From the NCBI RefSeq assembly GCF_049808615.1, contig NZ_JBNCAN010000011.1:1-64000 (forward strand): a stretch of DNA of 64,000 nt, given 5' to 3'. A model generated the notes under the pieces. The model did not search any database. It saw only the letters and a program-made list of their open reading frames with translations, and was not told where the DNA came from. Source of the DNA: Modicisalibacter sp049808615. GTDB lineage: Bacteria > Pseudomonadota > Gammaproteobacteria > Pseudomonadales > Halomonadaceae. Shown one piece after another: positions 1-8,299 of this stretch; position 1 is the first letter of the stretch; every line of letters starts with the position of its first letter. The position numbers were made by a program, and so were the translations under genes.

Positions 1-72
1 CGATAGGCGGATACTCGGGATTCCCCGACAGCAACGCCGGCTGACCATGCCACCGGCCCAGCTGCTTGCAGG

Positions 73-156
73 TCAGCTCCCCGTCGAGCGCCCCAGCCCG
101 CTACTGCCACCCGTGACCAGCGCCACCTGGCCACCGAGATCGAAACTCGCGCGCAT
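73..156 (-). pseudogene. Broken N-terminus of a short-chain dehydrogenase (SDR)
   Basis: Right after the hpsN stop (one base between) a frame opens with ATG behind a strong AGGAGGTG ribosome site. It encodes an SDR-type Rossmann start: a beta strand reading VALVTGG followed by the TGxxxGxG motif (TGGSSGLG). It stops after 27 codons, immediately past that motif. In another frame an open stretch continues to the window edge (positions 1 to about 87) that does not read like the expected helix of an SDR. This looks like an internal deletion or frameshift joining an SDR start to a different segment. DHPS clusters carry extra dehydrogenases (HpsO, HpsP) beside hpsN, so a decayed hpsO/hpsP relative is the likely origin. 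A sequencing or assembly error is the alternative. Confidence 0.5.
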
Positions 157-157
157 G

Positions 158-1471
158 TCACACCTCCTCGGTGATCACCAGCTCGAAGGTCTCGTCCGGG
201 TAGTACTTGGCCAGGCGCACGTCGCCGGTACGCGCATGCCCCTCCATGCCCTCGCAGCGCGACAGGCGTGCTGTGACCGCGGCCACGTCGCGGGTCGCCT
301 CCCGACTCTGGCGCTGGTAGGTGACGATCTTGAGGAACTTCTCCGCACACAGACCGCCGGTGTAACGTGCCGCGCCCTTGGTGGGCAGGATGTGGTTGGT
401 GCCCGAGCACTTGTCGCCGAAGGCCACCGTGGCCTCCTCGCCGACGAACAGCGAGCCATAGCTGTTCAGCCGGGCTATCCACCAGTCATGGTCCTCGGCC
501 TGGATTTCGAGGTGCTCCGAGGCATAGCGATCGCTGATCTCGACGACCTCCTCGCGGGTGTCACAGAGAATTATTTCGCCATAATCGCGCCAGGCCGCAT
601 CCGCCGCCTTGCGTTGGGTCTCGGGCAGCGTGGCGATCAGGCCGGGCATGCGCTCGGTGACCGCATCCGCCAACTTGCGGGATGTGGTGAACAGCCAGGC
701 CGGGGAGTCCGGGCCATGCTCAGCCTGACCCACCAGGTCGGCGGCGACGATATCCGGGTCCGCCGTGTCATCGGCAATGATGCCAATCTCGGTAGGGCCG
801 GCGAACATGTCGATGCCGCAGCGCCCGAACAGCTGCCGCTTGGCTTCGGCGACGAAGCGATTGCCCGGGCCGACCAGAATATCCGCAGGCTTGCCAGTGA
901 ACAGCCCGAAAGCTATGGAGGCGATGCCCTGCACGCCGCCCATCTGCAGGATGGTATCGGCCCCGGCCAGGTCCATGGCATAAAGGATCGCCGGGTGGAT
1001 GCCGTTCTCGTCTCGCGGCACCGAGCACGCCACGACGTTTTTCACTCCGGCCACCTTGGCCGTGGCCACGCTCATGATCGCCGAGGCGATATGCGCATAA
1101 CGGCCACCCGGCACATAGCAGCCGGCGGTTTCCATCGGAATCAGCTTCTGGCCGGCGAACAGCCCCGGTGAGAGCTCGACCTCGAACTCACCGATACTGT
1201 CGCGCTGTGCCGTGGCAAAGCGACTGACCCGCTCGTAGGCGAACTGGATGTCCTGCTTGAGTTGTTCCGGCACCCGAGCCGAGGCCGCATCGATCTGCTC
1301 TCGGCTGACCACGACATCGCCTTCCCAACCATCCAGGGTCCGGCAATACTCCTTCGCCTTGGCCTCCCCCTCCGCCTCGATCTCGGCCAGCATTCTGGCA
1401 ACGAGCTCCTGGGTTTCGCCGTAGCCGGTGGCGGCGTTCTTCTCGGCCTTCTTGTAGTATTGAATCGTCAT
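158..1471 (-). CDS. hpsN: Sulfopropanediol (DHPS) 3-dehydrogenase, histidinol dehydrogenase family
   Basis: Predicted NAD-dependent four-electron oxidation of (R)-2,3-dihydroxypropane-1-sulfonate to (R)-sulfolactate. The 437-residue protein keeps the HisD catalytic set: metal ligands in VGQAEHGPDS, the catalytic Glu-His in ASEHLEIQ, the GDKCSGTNHILPT loop and the C-terminal EGMEGHART His. It is not expected to be HisD itself, because the surroundings are a TRAP transporter, a LacI regulator and sulfolactate genes rather than a his operon. The start chosen (MTIQYYKK) has an AAAGGAG site seven bases upstream; a longer open frame to 1591 lacks one. The gene has its own upstream region carrying a copy of the LacI-type operator. 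Family assignment is firm; substrate is inferred from context. Confidence 0.85.
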   Translation of the reverse strand: MTIQYYKKAEKNAATGYGETQELVARMLAEIEAEGEAKAKEYCRTLDGWEGDVVVSREQIDAASARVPEQLKQDIQFAYERVSRFATAQRDSIGEFEVELSPGLFAGQKLIPMETAGCYVPGGRYAHIASAIMSVATAKVAGVKNVVACSVPRDENGIHPAILYAMDLAGADTILQMGGVQGIASIAFGLFTGKPADILVGPGNRFVAEAKRQLFGRCGIDMFAGPTEIGIIADDTADPDIVAADLVGQAEHGPDSPAWLFTTSRKLADAVTERMPGLIATLPETQRKAADAAWRDYGEIILCDTREEVVEISDRYASEHLEIQAEDHDWWIARLNSYGSLFVGEEATVAFGDKCSGTNHILPTKGAARYTGGLCAEKFLKIVTYQRQSREATRDVAAVTARLSRCEGMEGHARTGDVRLAKYYPDETFELVITEEV

Positions 1472-1672
1472 GTCGGTCACTCCTTTCATTTCATTGACAG
1501 TTGAACTGTGATGTTCCCATCGCCTCAGAGGGTCTTTACAAAATGCCTGTACTCGGCAATACAGCGTTGAAATTGAGCTCAAAATGCTCATTTACTCCGT
1601 GTAAACTGCGCTTTTTCACTCAATTTCGCCTTGTCTTGCCTTCGTTCGCCTATTTTGTGAACACCCCCCTCA

Positions 1673-1686
1673 TGTAAGCGCTTACA
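1673..1686. promoter_or_regulatory. LacI-type operator upstream of hpsN
   Basis: Perfect 14-base palindrome TGTAAGCGCTTACA with the central CG typical of LacI-family operators. It sits about 200 bases upstream of the hpsN start, between hpsN and the TRAP permease gene. The identical palindrome recurs at 5211-5224 between the TRAP operon and the lacI-type gene. Two exact copies flanking one set of genes point to joint control by the regulator at 5329-6351. Confidence 0.8.
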
Positions 1687-1718
1687 TTCTAGGCTGAAAG
1701 CTATCCATCTTTTTACTT

Positions 1719-1752
1719 GGCGGCCCTGGCGCAGCGATTCGCCAGGGCCGCC
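1719..1752 (-). terminator. Strong hairpin after the TRAP permease gene
   Basis: A perfect 13-base-pair stem (GGCGGCCCTGGCG with its complement) and an 8-base loop lie just after the TRAP permease stop. The position suits termination or 3' end protection of the transporter mRNA, and separates it from hpsN. On the minus strand no T-run follows, so it is not a textbook intrinsic terminator. Confidence 0.55.
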
Positions 1753-1758
1753 ATCTAT

Positions 1759-3066
1759 TCAGAGCCCCCAGGTCGACAGCCAAGGCACAAAGGCAATCAG
1801 CAACACCACCAGCAGCATGCCCAGCACGAAGGGGAAGGCATAGCGGGCGATGGCCAGCACCGAGCAGCGCGTCAGTCCCGAGACCACGAACAGGTTGAGT
1901 CCCAGCGGCGGCGTGATGAACCCCAGCCCCAGGGTGGTCACCATCAGGATCGCGAAGTGGAACTCGTTCATCCCCACCGATTGGGCCAGCGGCAGCAGCA
2001 GAGGTGACAGGATCACGATGTTGGGGGTGGTCTCCATCACGCAGCCGGCCAGGATCAGGATGCCGATCATCAGCAGGATGATGGCGGTCGAGGAGTCGGT
2101 GAGGTTGCCGATGCCGCCCACCAGCGTCTGGGGAATGTCGAGGCTGGCCAACGTCTGGGCCAGGGGCAGCGACACGGCGATGATGGGCACGATCACCCCG
2201 CACACCCGTGCCGACGACTCCAGCATGCGCGGGATGTCGCCGAGGCTCAGTCGGCCTTGGTAGAGCCCGATGATGACCACCACCACCACCGCCACCGAGG
2301 CCGCCTCAGTGGGCGTAAACAACCCCGAGTAGATGCCACCGAGAATCACCACCGGCACGAACAGGGCCCAGCGCGCATCCCACACCGTCGCCAACCAGCG
2401 GCGTCCGGAGAAAGGCGCATGTTCATTCTCGAAGCCGTATATGCGGTTCAGCACCATGTTGGTGACCATCACCGACACCATCACCATGACCCCGGGAATG
2501 GCGGCGGCCAGGAACAGCGTCGAAGCGGACATGCCCAGCACCAAGCCGATGACGATATAGGCGATCGACGGCGGGATCAGGATGCCGGTACAGGCGCCGG
2601 AAGCCACCAGCGCGCAGGCTGCCGGCAATGGATAGCCGCGCTCCACCAGCCGGTGGATGGTCATGCGCCCTACCGCCGCCGCCCCGGCTGCATCGGAGCC
2701 CGAGATGCAGGCGAAGAAGCCACAGCCCAGGGTCGTGGAGTTGCCCAGACCAGTGCGTAGTCCGCCGACACTGGCCTCAGCGACATCGAGCAGCTTGTCG
2801 GAGAGCCCCGAACGCACCAGGGCATCCCCGGTCAGGATGAACAGCGGCACCGCGATCAGGGCGAAGGCATCGATGCCGTCGAACAGCGCCTCGCCGAACA
2901 TCGACAGGGGCAGCGTCTCGGTGAGTGTCAACATGCCGAGCGTTCCAAGCCCGATGGCCACCCAAATCGGCACTCCGAACACGATCAAGGCAATCAGCAC
3001 CGCGAGCGGGACGTAGAAGGTCCAGTCGAGGGTGGCCGCGGCCTGCTGGATAGCGAGAAATTCCAT
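1759..3066 (-). CDS. TRAP transporter large permease (DctM type), sulfonate cluster
   Basis: 435 residues with the 12-plus membrane segments of DctM permeases. Family hallmarks include the early GIDAFALIAVPLFILTGDAL region, the GCGFFACISGSDAAGAAAVG segment, ILIPPSIAYIVIG and GFITPPLGLNLFVVSG. It works with the small permease and the binding protein encoded just upstream, driven by a sodium gradient. Start has AAGGAGGT upstream. Position between hpsN and a LacI-type regulator suggests dihydroxypropanesulfonate or sulfolactate as cargo, comparable to the TRAP genes of the Cupriavidus hps cluster. Substrate is inferred. Confidence 0.85.
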   Translation of the reverse strand: MEFLAIQQAAATLDWTFYVPLAVLIALIVFGVPIWVAIGLGTLGMLTLTETLPLSMFGEALFDGIDAFALIAVPLFILTGDALVRSGLSDKLLDVAEASVGGLRTGLGNSTTLGCGFFACISGSDAAGAAAVGRMTIHRLVERGYPLPAACALVASGACTGILIPPSIAYIVIGLVLGMSASTLFLAAAIPGVMVMVSVMVTNMVLNRIYGFENEHAPFSGRRWLATVWDARWALFVPVVILGGIYSGLFTPTEAASVAVVVVVIIGLYQGRLSLGDIPRMLESSARVCGVIVPIIAVSLPLAQTLASLDIPQTLVGGIGNLTDSSTAIILLMIGILILAGCVMETTPNIVILSPLLLPLAQSVGMNEFHFAILMVTTLGLGFITPPLGLNLFVVSGLTRCSVLAIARYAFPFVLGMLLVVLLIAFVPWLSTWGL

Positions 3067-3078
3067 ATGCGACCTCCT

Positions 3079-3642
3079 TCAGTCGAAGAGCTTGTGTCCC
3101 GAAAACGGGGGTTCGCCACGCCGCATGCGGCGTACATCGGCAAGCATCGACTGCACGACCCGCCACACCACCACCAGGAACCCGATGGGAATGGCGGCAA
3201 GAAATATCGCCTGGGATACCCTTAGCCCCGCTGTCACCGAGCCGAACTGCAACGAGGTCAGCACCGGCGAAAGCGACAGCCATAGCGCCCAGACCGCCAG
3301 CACCAAGGTCGCGATATCGGCAAGCCACCAGCCGAGTCGCTGGGCCCGGGGCCCGCCAAGATTGACCAGCACATCGATACGAATATGGGCGCGATCGCGC
3401 ACCGCGGCGGCGGCGGCGAGCCAGGCCAGATAGATGAAGGCATAGCGCGACAGCTCCTCACCCCATACCGAGGAGTAATCCAGGGCGAAGCGGCGGATGA
3501 CCTCGATGGCCACGGTCAGGATGATCAGGGCATAGAAAGTCAGCAACAGCCAACGCTCCACCCCCCGGTCGACGCGATCGAACTTCATTCGCAATGCGTG
3601 ATACTTTCCGGGCTTAGCCGTTGCTGTCGACGTAGTAGCCAT
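3079..3642 (-). CDS. TRAP transporter small permease (DctQ type), sulfonate cluster
   Basis: About 187 residues with four membrane segments and the DctQ-type pattern VWGEELSRYAFIYLAWLAAAAAVRDRAHIRIDVLV. The start at 3642 overlaps the binding-protein gene by 29 bases and has a GGAGGTG site; a later Met (3588) is possible but has a weaker site. It is followed after 12 bases by the large permease gene, so the three transporter genes are one operon. Acts in the inner membrane as the partner of DctM. Confidence 0.8.
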   Translation of the reverse strand: MATTSTATAKPGKYHALRMKFDRVDRGVERWLLLTFYALIILTVAIEVIRRFALDYSSVWGEELSRYAFIYLAWLAAAAAVRDRAHIRIDVLVNLGGPRAQRLGWWLADIATLVLAVWALWLSLSPVLTSLQFGSVTAGLRVSQAIFLAAIPIGFLVVVWRVVQSMLADVRRMRRGEPPFSGHKLFD

Positions 3643-4798
3643 TTGACACCTCCGTAGCCGCCAGGAGCTTTTCGAAGACTTCGAGGGAACCGGCCAGCTC
3701 GACCTTGGTGTCGTCCCAGGTCGCCAGCTGATGACCACAGCGTTCGCGCCACTGATCGAGTTCCGCATCGCTGGGCGAGTAGATCGACACGCCGGCCTTG
3801 CGCATCTGATCGTAGGCATAGGCGCGCGCGGCGGGCACCTTGGCCAGGTTCTCGCGGAAGGTCACATCCGACGCCTGAAGCACGCCGTCCTGTATCTCCT
3901 TGGGCTGGCCATCGAACCAGGCCTTGTTGCAGGTGTAGACCTGGGCGTCCGGCACCGATCGAATGGTCGAGATATTGGCCAGAATATCCGTGAAGCCGAA
4001 GACCAACAGCGCCTGCACGCTCGGGTCGAGGGCATCGGCGACCCCTTGCTTGATCGCGGAAGAGGTCTCGCCCCAGGCGATCGGTGTCGGATTGGCACCG
4101 GCCAGACGATAGACCTTCTGCAGGATCTGGGATGACGGCACCCGGAACTTGATGCCCTTGATATCCTCCGGGGTGCGCGCCGGGCCATCCAGCAGGCCGC
4201 CACGTACCGCTACGGTGCGCGGATCGATGCAGATATAGGTGAGTATCTTGAAGCCCCGCGCCTCCACCTTGTCGTGCACCGTGTCCTGCCAGGCCTTTGA
4301 CGTGACCAGGTTGATCAGCTTCTGATTTTCACCACACCAGTAGGGGATGTTGATCAGATCGACCTCCGGTGCGAAGGGCGAAAGATTGGAGATCGAATGC
4401 TGGGCCATGGCGATGGTGCCGTTCTGCACCTTGGTGATCAGCGCACCGCCGGCGCCCAACTGACCACCCGGGGCCAGCTTCACGTAGAGACGGCCTCCGG
4501 TGAAGTTCTGCAGGTTCTCCTTGAAGTTGAGCTGCATGATCGGATAAGCCCGGGACGCGCCAAGCACATAGCCCGTGCCCACCGTCAAGGTCGTGTCGGC
4601 GGCCTTTTCGCGTTCGTTTTCCTCCTGGGAAACGGCGGCCATGGCGGATTCCGAGAACAATCCACCGCCGACGGCACCAAGCACGGCGGCGGTAAATCCG
4701 TAACGGGCCACCGTGCTCAGGAAGTGGCGGCGCTCGGATTGGCTGGATGTGTCCAGGGCACCGGGTACTCGAGATAACATCTTGGTTAGGCGTGACAT
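3614..4798 (-). CDS. TRAP transporter substrate-binding protein (DctP type) with Tat-like signal
   Basis: 394-residue periplasmic binding protein. The N-terminus carries a twin-arginine signal (R23-R24 in ERRHFLSTV, then a moderately hydrophobic stretch ending near SESAMA), unusual since most DctP proteins use the Sec route. The DctP fold is supported by GIKFRVPSSQILQKVYRLAGANPTP and the following WGETSSAIKQGVADALDPS, the usual ligand-binding region. Ribosome site AGAGGATG. Operon order is small protein, dctP, dctQ, dctM. Likely ligand is a C3 sulfonate, inferred from neighbours. Confidence 0.85.
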   Translation of the reverse strand: MSRLTKMLSRVPGALDTSSQSERRHFLSTVARYGFTAAVLGAVGGGLFSESAMAAVSQEENEREKAADTTLTVGTGYVLGASRAYPIMQLNFKENLQNFTGGRLYVKLAPGGQLGAGGALITKVQNGTIAMAQHSISNLSPFAPEVDLINIPYWCGENQKLINLVTSKAWQDTVHDKVEARGFKILTYICIDPRTVAVRGGLLDGPARTPEDIKGIKFRVPSSQILQKVYRLAGANPTPIAWGETSSAIKQGVADALDPSVQALLVFGFTDILANISTIRSVPDAQVYTCNKAWFDGQPKEIQDGVLQASDVTFRENLAKVPAARAYAYDQMRKAGVSIYSPSDAELDQWRERCGHQLATWDDTKVELAGSLEVFEKLLAATEVSNGYYVDSNG

Positions 4799-4888
4799 GC
4801 TGACATCCTCTTGTGTTTTGTTTTTAGGCTCAGGTCTTACGCTTCTTCGGGTTATTGTCGGGACCGTGCTGCGTGTGGCCGGGGGTGA

Positions 4889-5116
4889 TCATTCACTGCT
4901 GGCACGGCGCCGTTCGTAGCTCAGGCAACCGCTGATGAAACAGGCCGTGGCCAGCACCAGCAGACAGGCTTCGACCACTGGAGACATCTCGAACAGACCG
5001 GGCCAATACCGCTCCAACGCGACATTCAAGAAGAACGCCACGAAGAGACCCAGGGCAACCCATATCAACCAGCCGAAGGATTGGCCGCGTGTTGCAGCCG
5101 GTGTGGAATTCGCCAT
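4889..5116 (-). CDS. Small two-segment membrane protein at the head of the TRAP operon
   Basis: 75 residues; two hydrophobic segments (about residues 13-33 and 45-66) and a charged C-terminus (YERRRASSE). I do not recognise a family. It is the first gene after the promoter region holding the LacI-type operator and lies 90 bases ahead of dctP, with a CAGGAG site before its ATG, so it is very likely expressed with the transporter. It could be an accessory subunit, but nothing in the sequence shows a mechanism. Confidence 0.65.
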   Translation of the reverse strand: MANSTPAATRGQSFGWLIWVALGLFVAFFLNVALERYWPGLFEMSPVVEACLLVLATACFISGCLSYERRRASSE

Positions 5117-5210
5117 GGCATTGGCTCCTGATGACTTGTTGTTGTGATGTCCGACGCGATGGTCAGTGCTTTCAATATCGCGTTATTACTAAACTTGCGT
5201 TAGATTAAAA

Positions 5211-5224
5211 TGTAAGCGCTTACA
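5211..5224. promoter_or_regulatory. LacI-type operator between TRAP operon and lacI-type gene
   Basis: Second exact copy of TGTAAGCGCTTACA, in the 212-base region between the divergent small membrane protein gene and the LacI-family regulator. It is placed to control the transporter operon and possibly the regulator itself. Confidence 0.8.
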
Positions 5225-5328
5225 AAACATTCTTTAAACCTAGACTCCTATATAGGACTTGTCCAGCAAAAAATTGGCTACAATGGCAAATTTTACTTTC
5301 CGCATGAATACAGGGTGCCCAAGCCAGG

Positions 5329-6351
5329 ATGAAGAACGACAAACGAACCCTGCTCGGCGATGTAGCGCGTGAAGCCGGAGTCTCCACGGCCTCGGTCTCC
5401 CGAGTGCTCAACCGGGCACCCCACGTCAGTGAGCGCCTGCGCGCGAAGGTCAAGGCCGCTGTCGATCGGCTCGGCTATGTCCCCGATGGGCCTGCTCGGG
5501 CCCTGGCCTCGCGGCGTATCGGCGCCATCGGTGCCCTGGTGCCGACCCTGGACAACCCTATCTTCAGCGCGATGATCGACAGCCTTGAAAGACGCCTCAA
5601 GCACCACGACTGTCGTCTTCTGATCGCCACCTACCATTACAATCTCGACGACGAACTGGAAGCCTTGCGCACCCTGGTCCAGCAGGGCATCGATGGCGCC
5701 GTCCTGATCGGTCACGATCACCGGCCAGCTGCCCTGACCCTGCTCAAGCAATACGCCCTGCCCTATCTCAGCTGTTGGCACAGCGAAAATGACCCCGACT
5801 GGCCCAGCATCGGCTTCGATAACGCCGCCCCCGCGAAGCGCCTGGCGGAACACTTGATCGCACTGGGCCATCGGCGCATCGCCGTGGTCACCGCGCCCAC
5901 CACCGGCAACGACCGCGCCCGGGCCCGGCTGCGCGGGTTCCGAGACGCCATGGACGCCGCCGGCGTCGAACTGCCTGGTGAACGTATCGTGACCGTCGAC
6001 TACGGCATCGAGGAAGGTGCCTACGCGCTGCAACTGCTGATGCGCCTCGATCCATCGCCCACCGCCATTCTGTGTGGTAACGACACCCTCGCCTTCGGCG
6101 TGATGCTGGCGGCCCAAAAGGCCGGCATTCGCATGCCCGAGGAGCTCTCGGTCACCGGCTTCGACGACCTGCCCCAGGCGCGCTTCATGCACCCTCCCTT
6201 GACTACCGTGGCCGCTCCCGCCAAGGATATTGGCCATCGCGTCGCCGATGCCCTGGCGGCACGCATTCAGCAACAGCCCACGATTCATTGCCAGGTGATC
6301 GAGGCGCCGCTGGTGTTGCGGGAATCGACGGCGCCGCCACCTTCTACCTAG
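5329..6351 (+). CDS. LacI-family transcriptional regulator, probable sulfonate cluster repressor
   Basis: 340 residues. The N-terminal helix-turn-helix is a textbook LacI domain (TLLGDVAREAGVSTASVSRV, then hinge GPARALASRRIG), followed by a periplasmic-binding-protein-like sensor domain ending with the VTGFDDLPQARFMHPPLTTV motif. It is transcribed away from the TRAP operon and shares its upstream region; the palindromes at 5211 and 1673 match the operator type of this family. Likely inducer is dihydroxypropanesulfonate, sulfolactate or an intermediate (inference). Its 3' end overlaps the convergent comC by 8 bases. Confidence 0.9.
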   Translation: MKNDKRTLLGDVAREAGVSTASVSRVLNRAPHVSERLRAKVKAAVDRLGYVPDGPARALASRRIGAIGALVPTLDNPIFSAMIDSLERRLKHHDCRLLIATYHYNLDDELEALRTLVQQGIDGAVLIGHDHRPAALTLLKQYALPYLSCWHSENDPDWPSIGFDNAAPAKRLAEHLIALGHRRIAVVTAPTTGNDRARARLRGFRDAMDAAGVELPGERIVTVDYGIEEGAYALQLLMRLDPSPTAILCGNDTLAFGVMLAAQKAGIRMPEELSVTGFDDLPQARFMHPPLTTVAAPAKDIGHRVADALAARIQQQPTIHCQVIEAPLVLRESTAPPPST

Positions 6352-7345
6352 CCGCATGTTCCTCAAGCGCCGCCACCAGTTCGCCGGGCAGCCGCAGCCG
6401 GCCGTCGAACTCGCGACGCAGCCGATAGCGACGCTCCCCCGGCAACCGCACCCCGGGCTGCTCGAGCATGGCGGAAAACAGCGTCTCGGCATGTTCGAGG
6501 AAGTCATTTGAGAAACGCGCCGGATCAAACAGCAGGAGCAGATGAGCAGTGTTCGGCGCCTCGCCCTCAGCCTCGAAGAAGGAGCTGGCCTGAAAGCCGA
6601 AATGGCTGCCGGCCAGCCCGGCGGTGAGCAGTTCGACCATCAGCGCCAATGCTGCCCCCTTGGCGTCCCCCGACGGCACCATGCTGCCGGCGATGGCGGC
6701 ATCCGGGTCGGTGGTGGGTCGCCCGTCGACATCCAGGGCCCAGTCGTCGGGAATCGGTTTTCCCGCCTTCTTGGCCAGCATCACCTTGCCGCGGGCCACC
6801 TTGGACAACGATAGATCGATCAACAGCGGCTCGGCGTCCCGACGCGGGCAGCCAAACGCGATGGGATTGGTGCCGTAGAGCGGACGGTTGCCACCCCAGG
6901 GGGCCATCGCCGAGGGTGCATTGCTGAAGGCCAGGGCCATCAGCCCCTGGCGTGCCGCGGTTTCTACCGGCGAACCGGCGACGCCGAAGTGATGCGAACG
7001 GGCGATGGATACCGCCGCCAAGCCATGCTCGCGGGCCTGTTCGATCCCGACCTCCAGCCCCTTCGCCACTGCGGGGAAGGCCAGACCATGGCCGGCGTCG
7101 ACCCGAACCACGGCGCCATCGACATCGACTCTTGGCACCGCCGTGGCCTCGACCTTGCCACTGGCCGCCTGATCCAAATAGAACGGCAAACGCGACAGGC
7201 CGTGGGAGGGCAGGCCGTCACGCTCGGCCTCCAGCAACGCCTCGACGGTCGCGGTGGCCTCGGGTTCGCCGAAGCCATGGGCGCGCATTGCCGCCATCGC
7301 CAGATCGCGCGCCGACTCGAGGGTCACGGTCTTTGGTTCACTCAT
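6344..7345 (-). CDS. comC: (R)-sulfolactate dehydrogenase, malate/L-lactate dehydrogenase family
   Basis: 333 residues of the non-Rossmann malate/L-lactate (Ldh2) superfamily: HGLSRLPFYL (substrate Arg), the ARSHHFGVAG active His loop, SNAPSAMAPWGG and GTNPIAFGCPR. ComC interconverts sulfopyruvate and (R)-sulfolactate. It starts in a 4-base ATGA overlap with slcC, so the two dehydrogenases are translationally coupled. In Chromohalobacter this pair acts as a two-enzyme racemase: SlcC oxidises the S form and ComC reduces sulfopyruvate to the R form needed by SuyAB. Substrate is inferred from the neighbourhood. Confidence 0.8.
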   Translation of the reverse strand: MSEPKTVTLESARDLAMAAMRAHGFGEPEATATVEALLEAERDGLPSHGLSRLPFYLDQAASGKVEATAVPRVDVDGAVVRVDAGHGLAFPAVAKGLEVGIEQAREHGLAAVSIARSHHFGVAGSPVETAARQGLMALAFSNAPSAMAPWGGNRPLYGTNPIAFGCPRRDAEPLLIDLSLSKVARGKVMLAKKAGKPIPDDWALDVDGRPTTDPDAAIAGSMVPSGDAKGAALALMVELLTAGLAGSHFGFQASSFFEAEGEAPNTAHLLLLFDPARFSNDFLEHAETLFSAMLEQPGVRLPGERRYRLRREFDGRLRLPGELVAALEEHAAR

Positions 7346-8286
7346 GTCTCTGCCCTCCCCGACTTCTGGCCCAGCACCGCCCGCACATTATCGGCGGTCA
7401 TCTGGCTGATGCGCGCATTGGACTCCTCGGTCACCCCGGCAATATGCGGCGTCAGGATCAGGTTGGGCACTCCCACGAGTATCGACCCCGCGGGCAGCGG
7501 CTCCTGCTCGAAGACATCCAGCATGGCCCCGGCCAGGCGCCCTTCTCGCAGGGCGTCTGCGAGCGCCGCTTCGTCGACGGTGCCGCCACGGGCGGCATTG
7601 ATCAGCACCGCCGACGACTTGACCCGCTGCAGCCGGGTGGCATCGATCAGATGATGGGTCGCCTCGGTCAGTGGCACATGCAGGCTGATCACGTCGGCCT
7701 CTTCGAGCAGTGACTCGAGGCTGTCGCGGCGCTCGACGTCGGCCCAGGCGGCATCCTCGGCAGGCAGATGCGGATCGAAGGCCATCACCTGCATGTCCAG
7801 CGCCCGGGCCCGTCGCGCCGTCTCCCGGGCGATGGCGCCGAAGCCCACCAGCCCCAGCACGCTGCCGGATACCTCACGACCGATCAGCGCCTGGCGTGGC
7901 CACACCCCGGCCAGCATCGCCGCACTCGAGAAATAGGCGCCACGGCGCAGCATGAGTGCACCACCGATCACGTATTCGGCGACCGAACTGCCGTTGCCGC
8001 CGAATGCCGGCTTGACCTCGATCCCTCGCGCCGCACAGGTCTCGAGGTCGATATTGTCGAGGCCCACACCGAGGCGCCCCACCACTTCGAGATCGGGAAA
8101 GCGTGAAAGAAGCGCCTCGTCCACCTGGGTGCGGTTGCGCACGATCAGCCCACGGACGCCCTCCCCCTGATCCAGAAGCCGCTCACGTGCTTCCACCAGG
8201 GTGGGGTCGAAGAGCACCGTGAAGTCTCGTCCAAGCGCCTCGACGGCCGCCTCATCCATGAATTCACTGATGACGATGTCGCTCAT
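7342..8286 (-). CDS. slcC: (S)-sulfolactate dehydrogenase, D-2-hydroxyacid dehydrogenase family
   Basis: 314 residues. NAD-binding motif LGLVGFGAIARETARRA, catalytic Arg in NAARGGTVDEAAL, Glu in GAMLDVFEQEPL and His in LTPHIAGVTEES, so a complete D-isomer-specific 2-hydroxyacid dehydrogenase. SlcC oxidises (S)-sulfolactate to sulfopyruvate. Start MSDIVISEF has a GAGGTGAAG site; the open frame continuing upstream runs into the transporter gene and is not used. It follows the TctB-type gene by 13 bases and overlaps comC by 4, so it is part of the transporter operon. Confidence 0.8.
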   Translation of the reverse strand: MSDIVISEFMDEAAVEALGRDFTVLFDPTLVEARERLLDQGEGVRGLIVRNRTQVDEALLSRFPDLEVVGRLGVGLDNIDLETCAARGIEVKPAFGGNGSSVAEYVIGGALMLRRGAYFSSAAMLAGVWPRQALIGREVSGSVLGLVGFGAIARETARRARALDMQVMAFDPHLPAEDAAWADVERRDSLESLLEEADVISLHVPLTEATHHLIDATRLQRVKSSAVLINAARGGTVDEAALADALREGRLAGAMLDVFEQEPLPAGSILVGVPNLILTPHIAGVTEESNARISQMTADNVRAVLGQKSGRAET

Positions 8287-8299
8287 TGGCTTCTTCACC

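Noticed and set aside
158..1471. Histidinol dehydrogenase (hisD) for hpsN
   Set aside because: Catalytic residues are shared by both, but there are no his genes around and the context is wholly sulfonate.
5293..6528. Minus-strand open frame opposite the LacI-type gene (411 codons)
   Set aside because: It covers both the lacI-type and comC genes in the wrong frame and has no domain or ribosome site.
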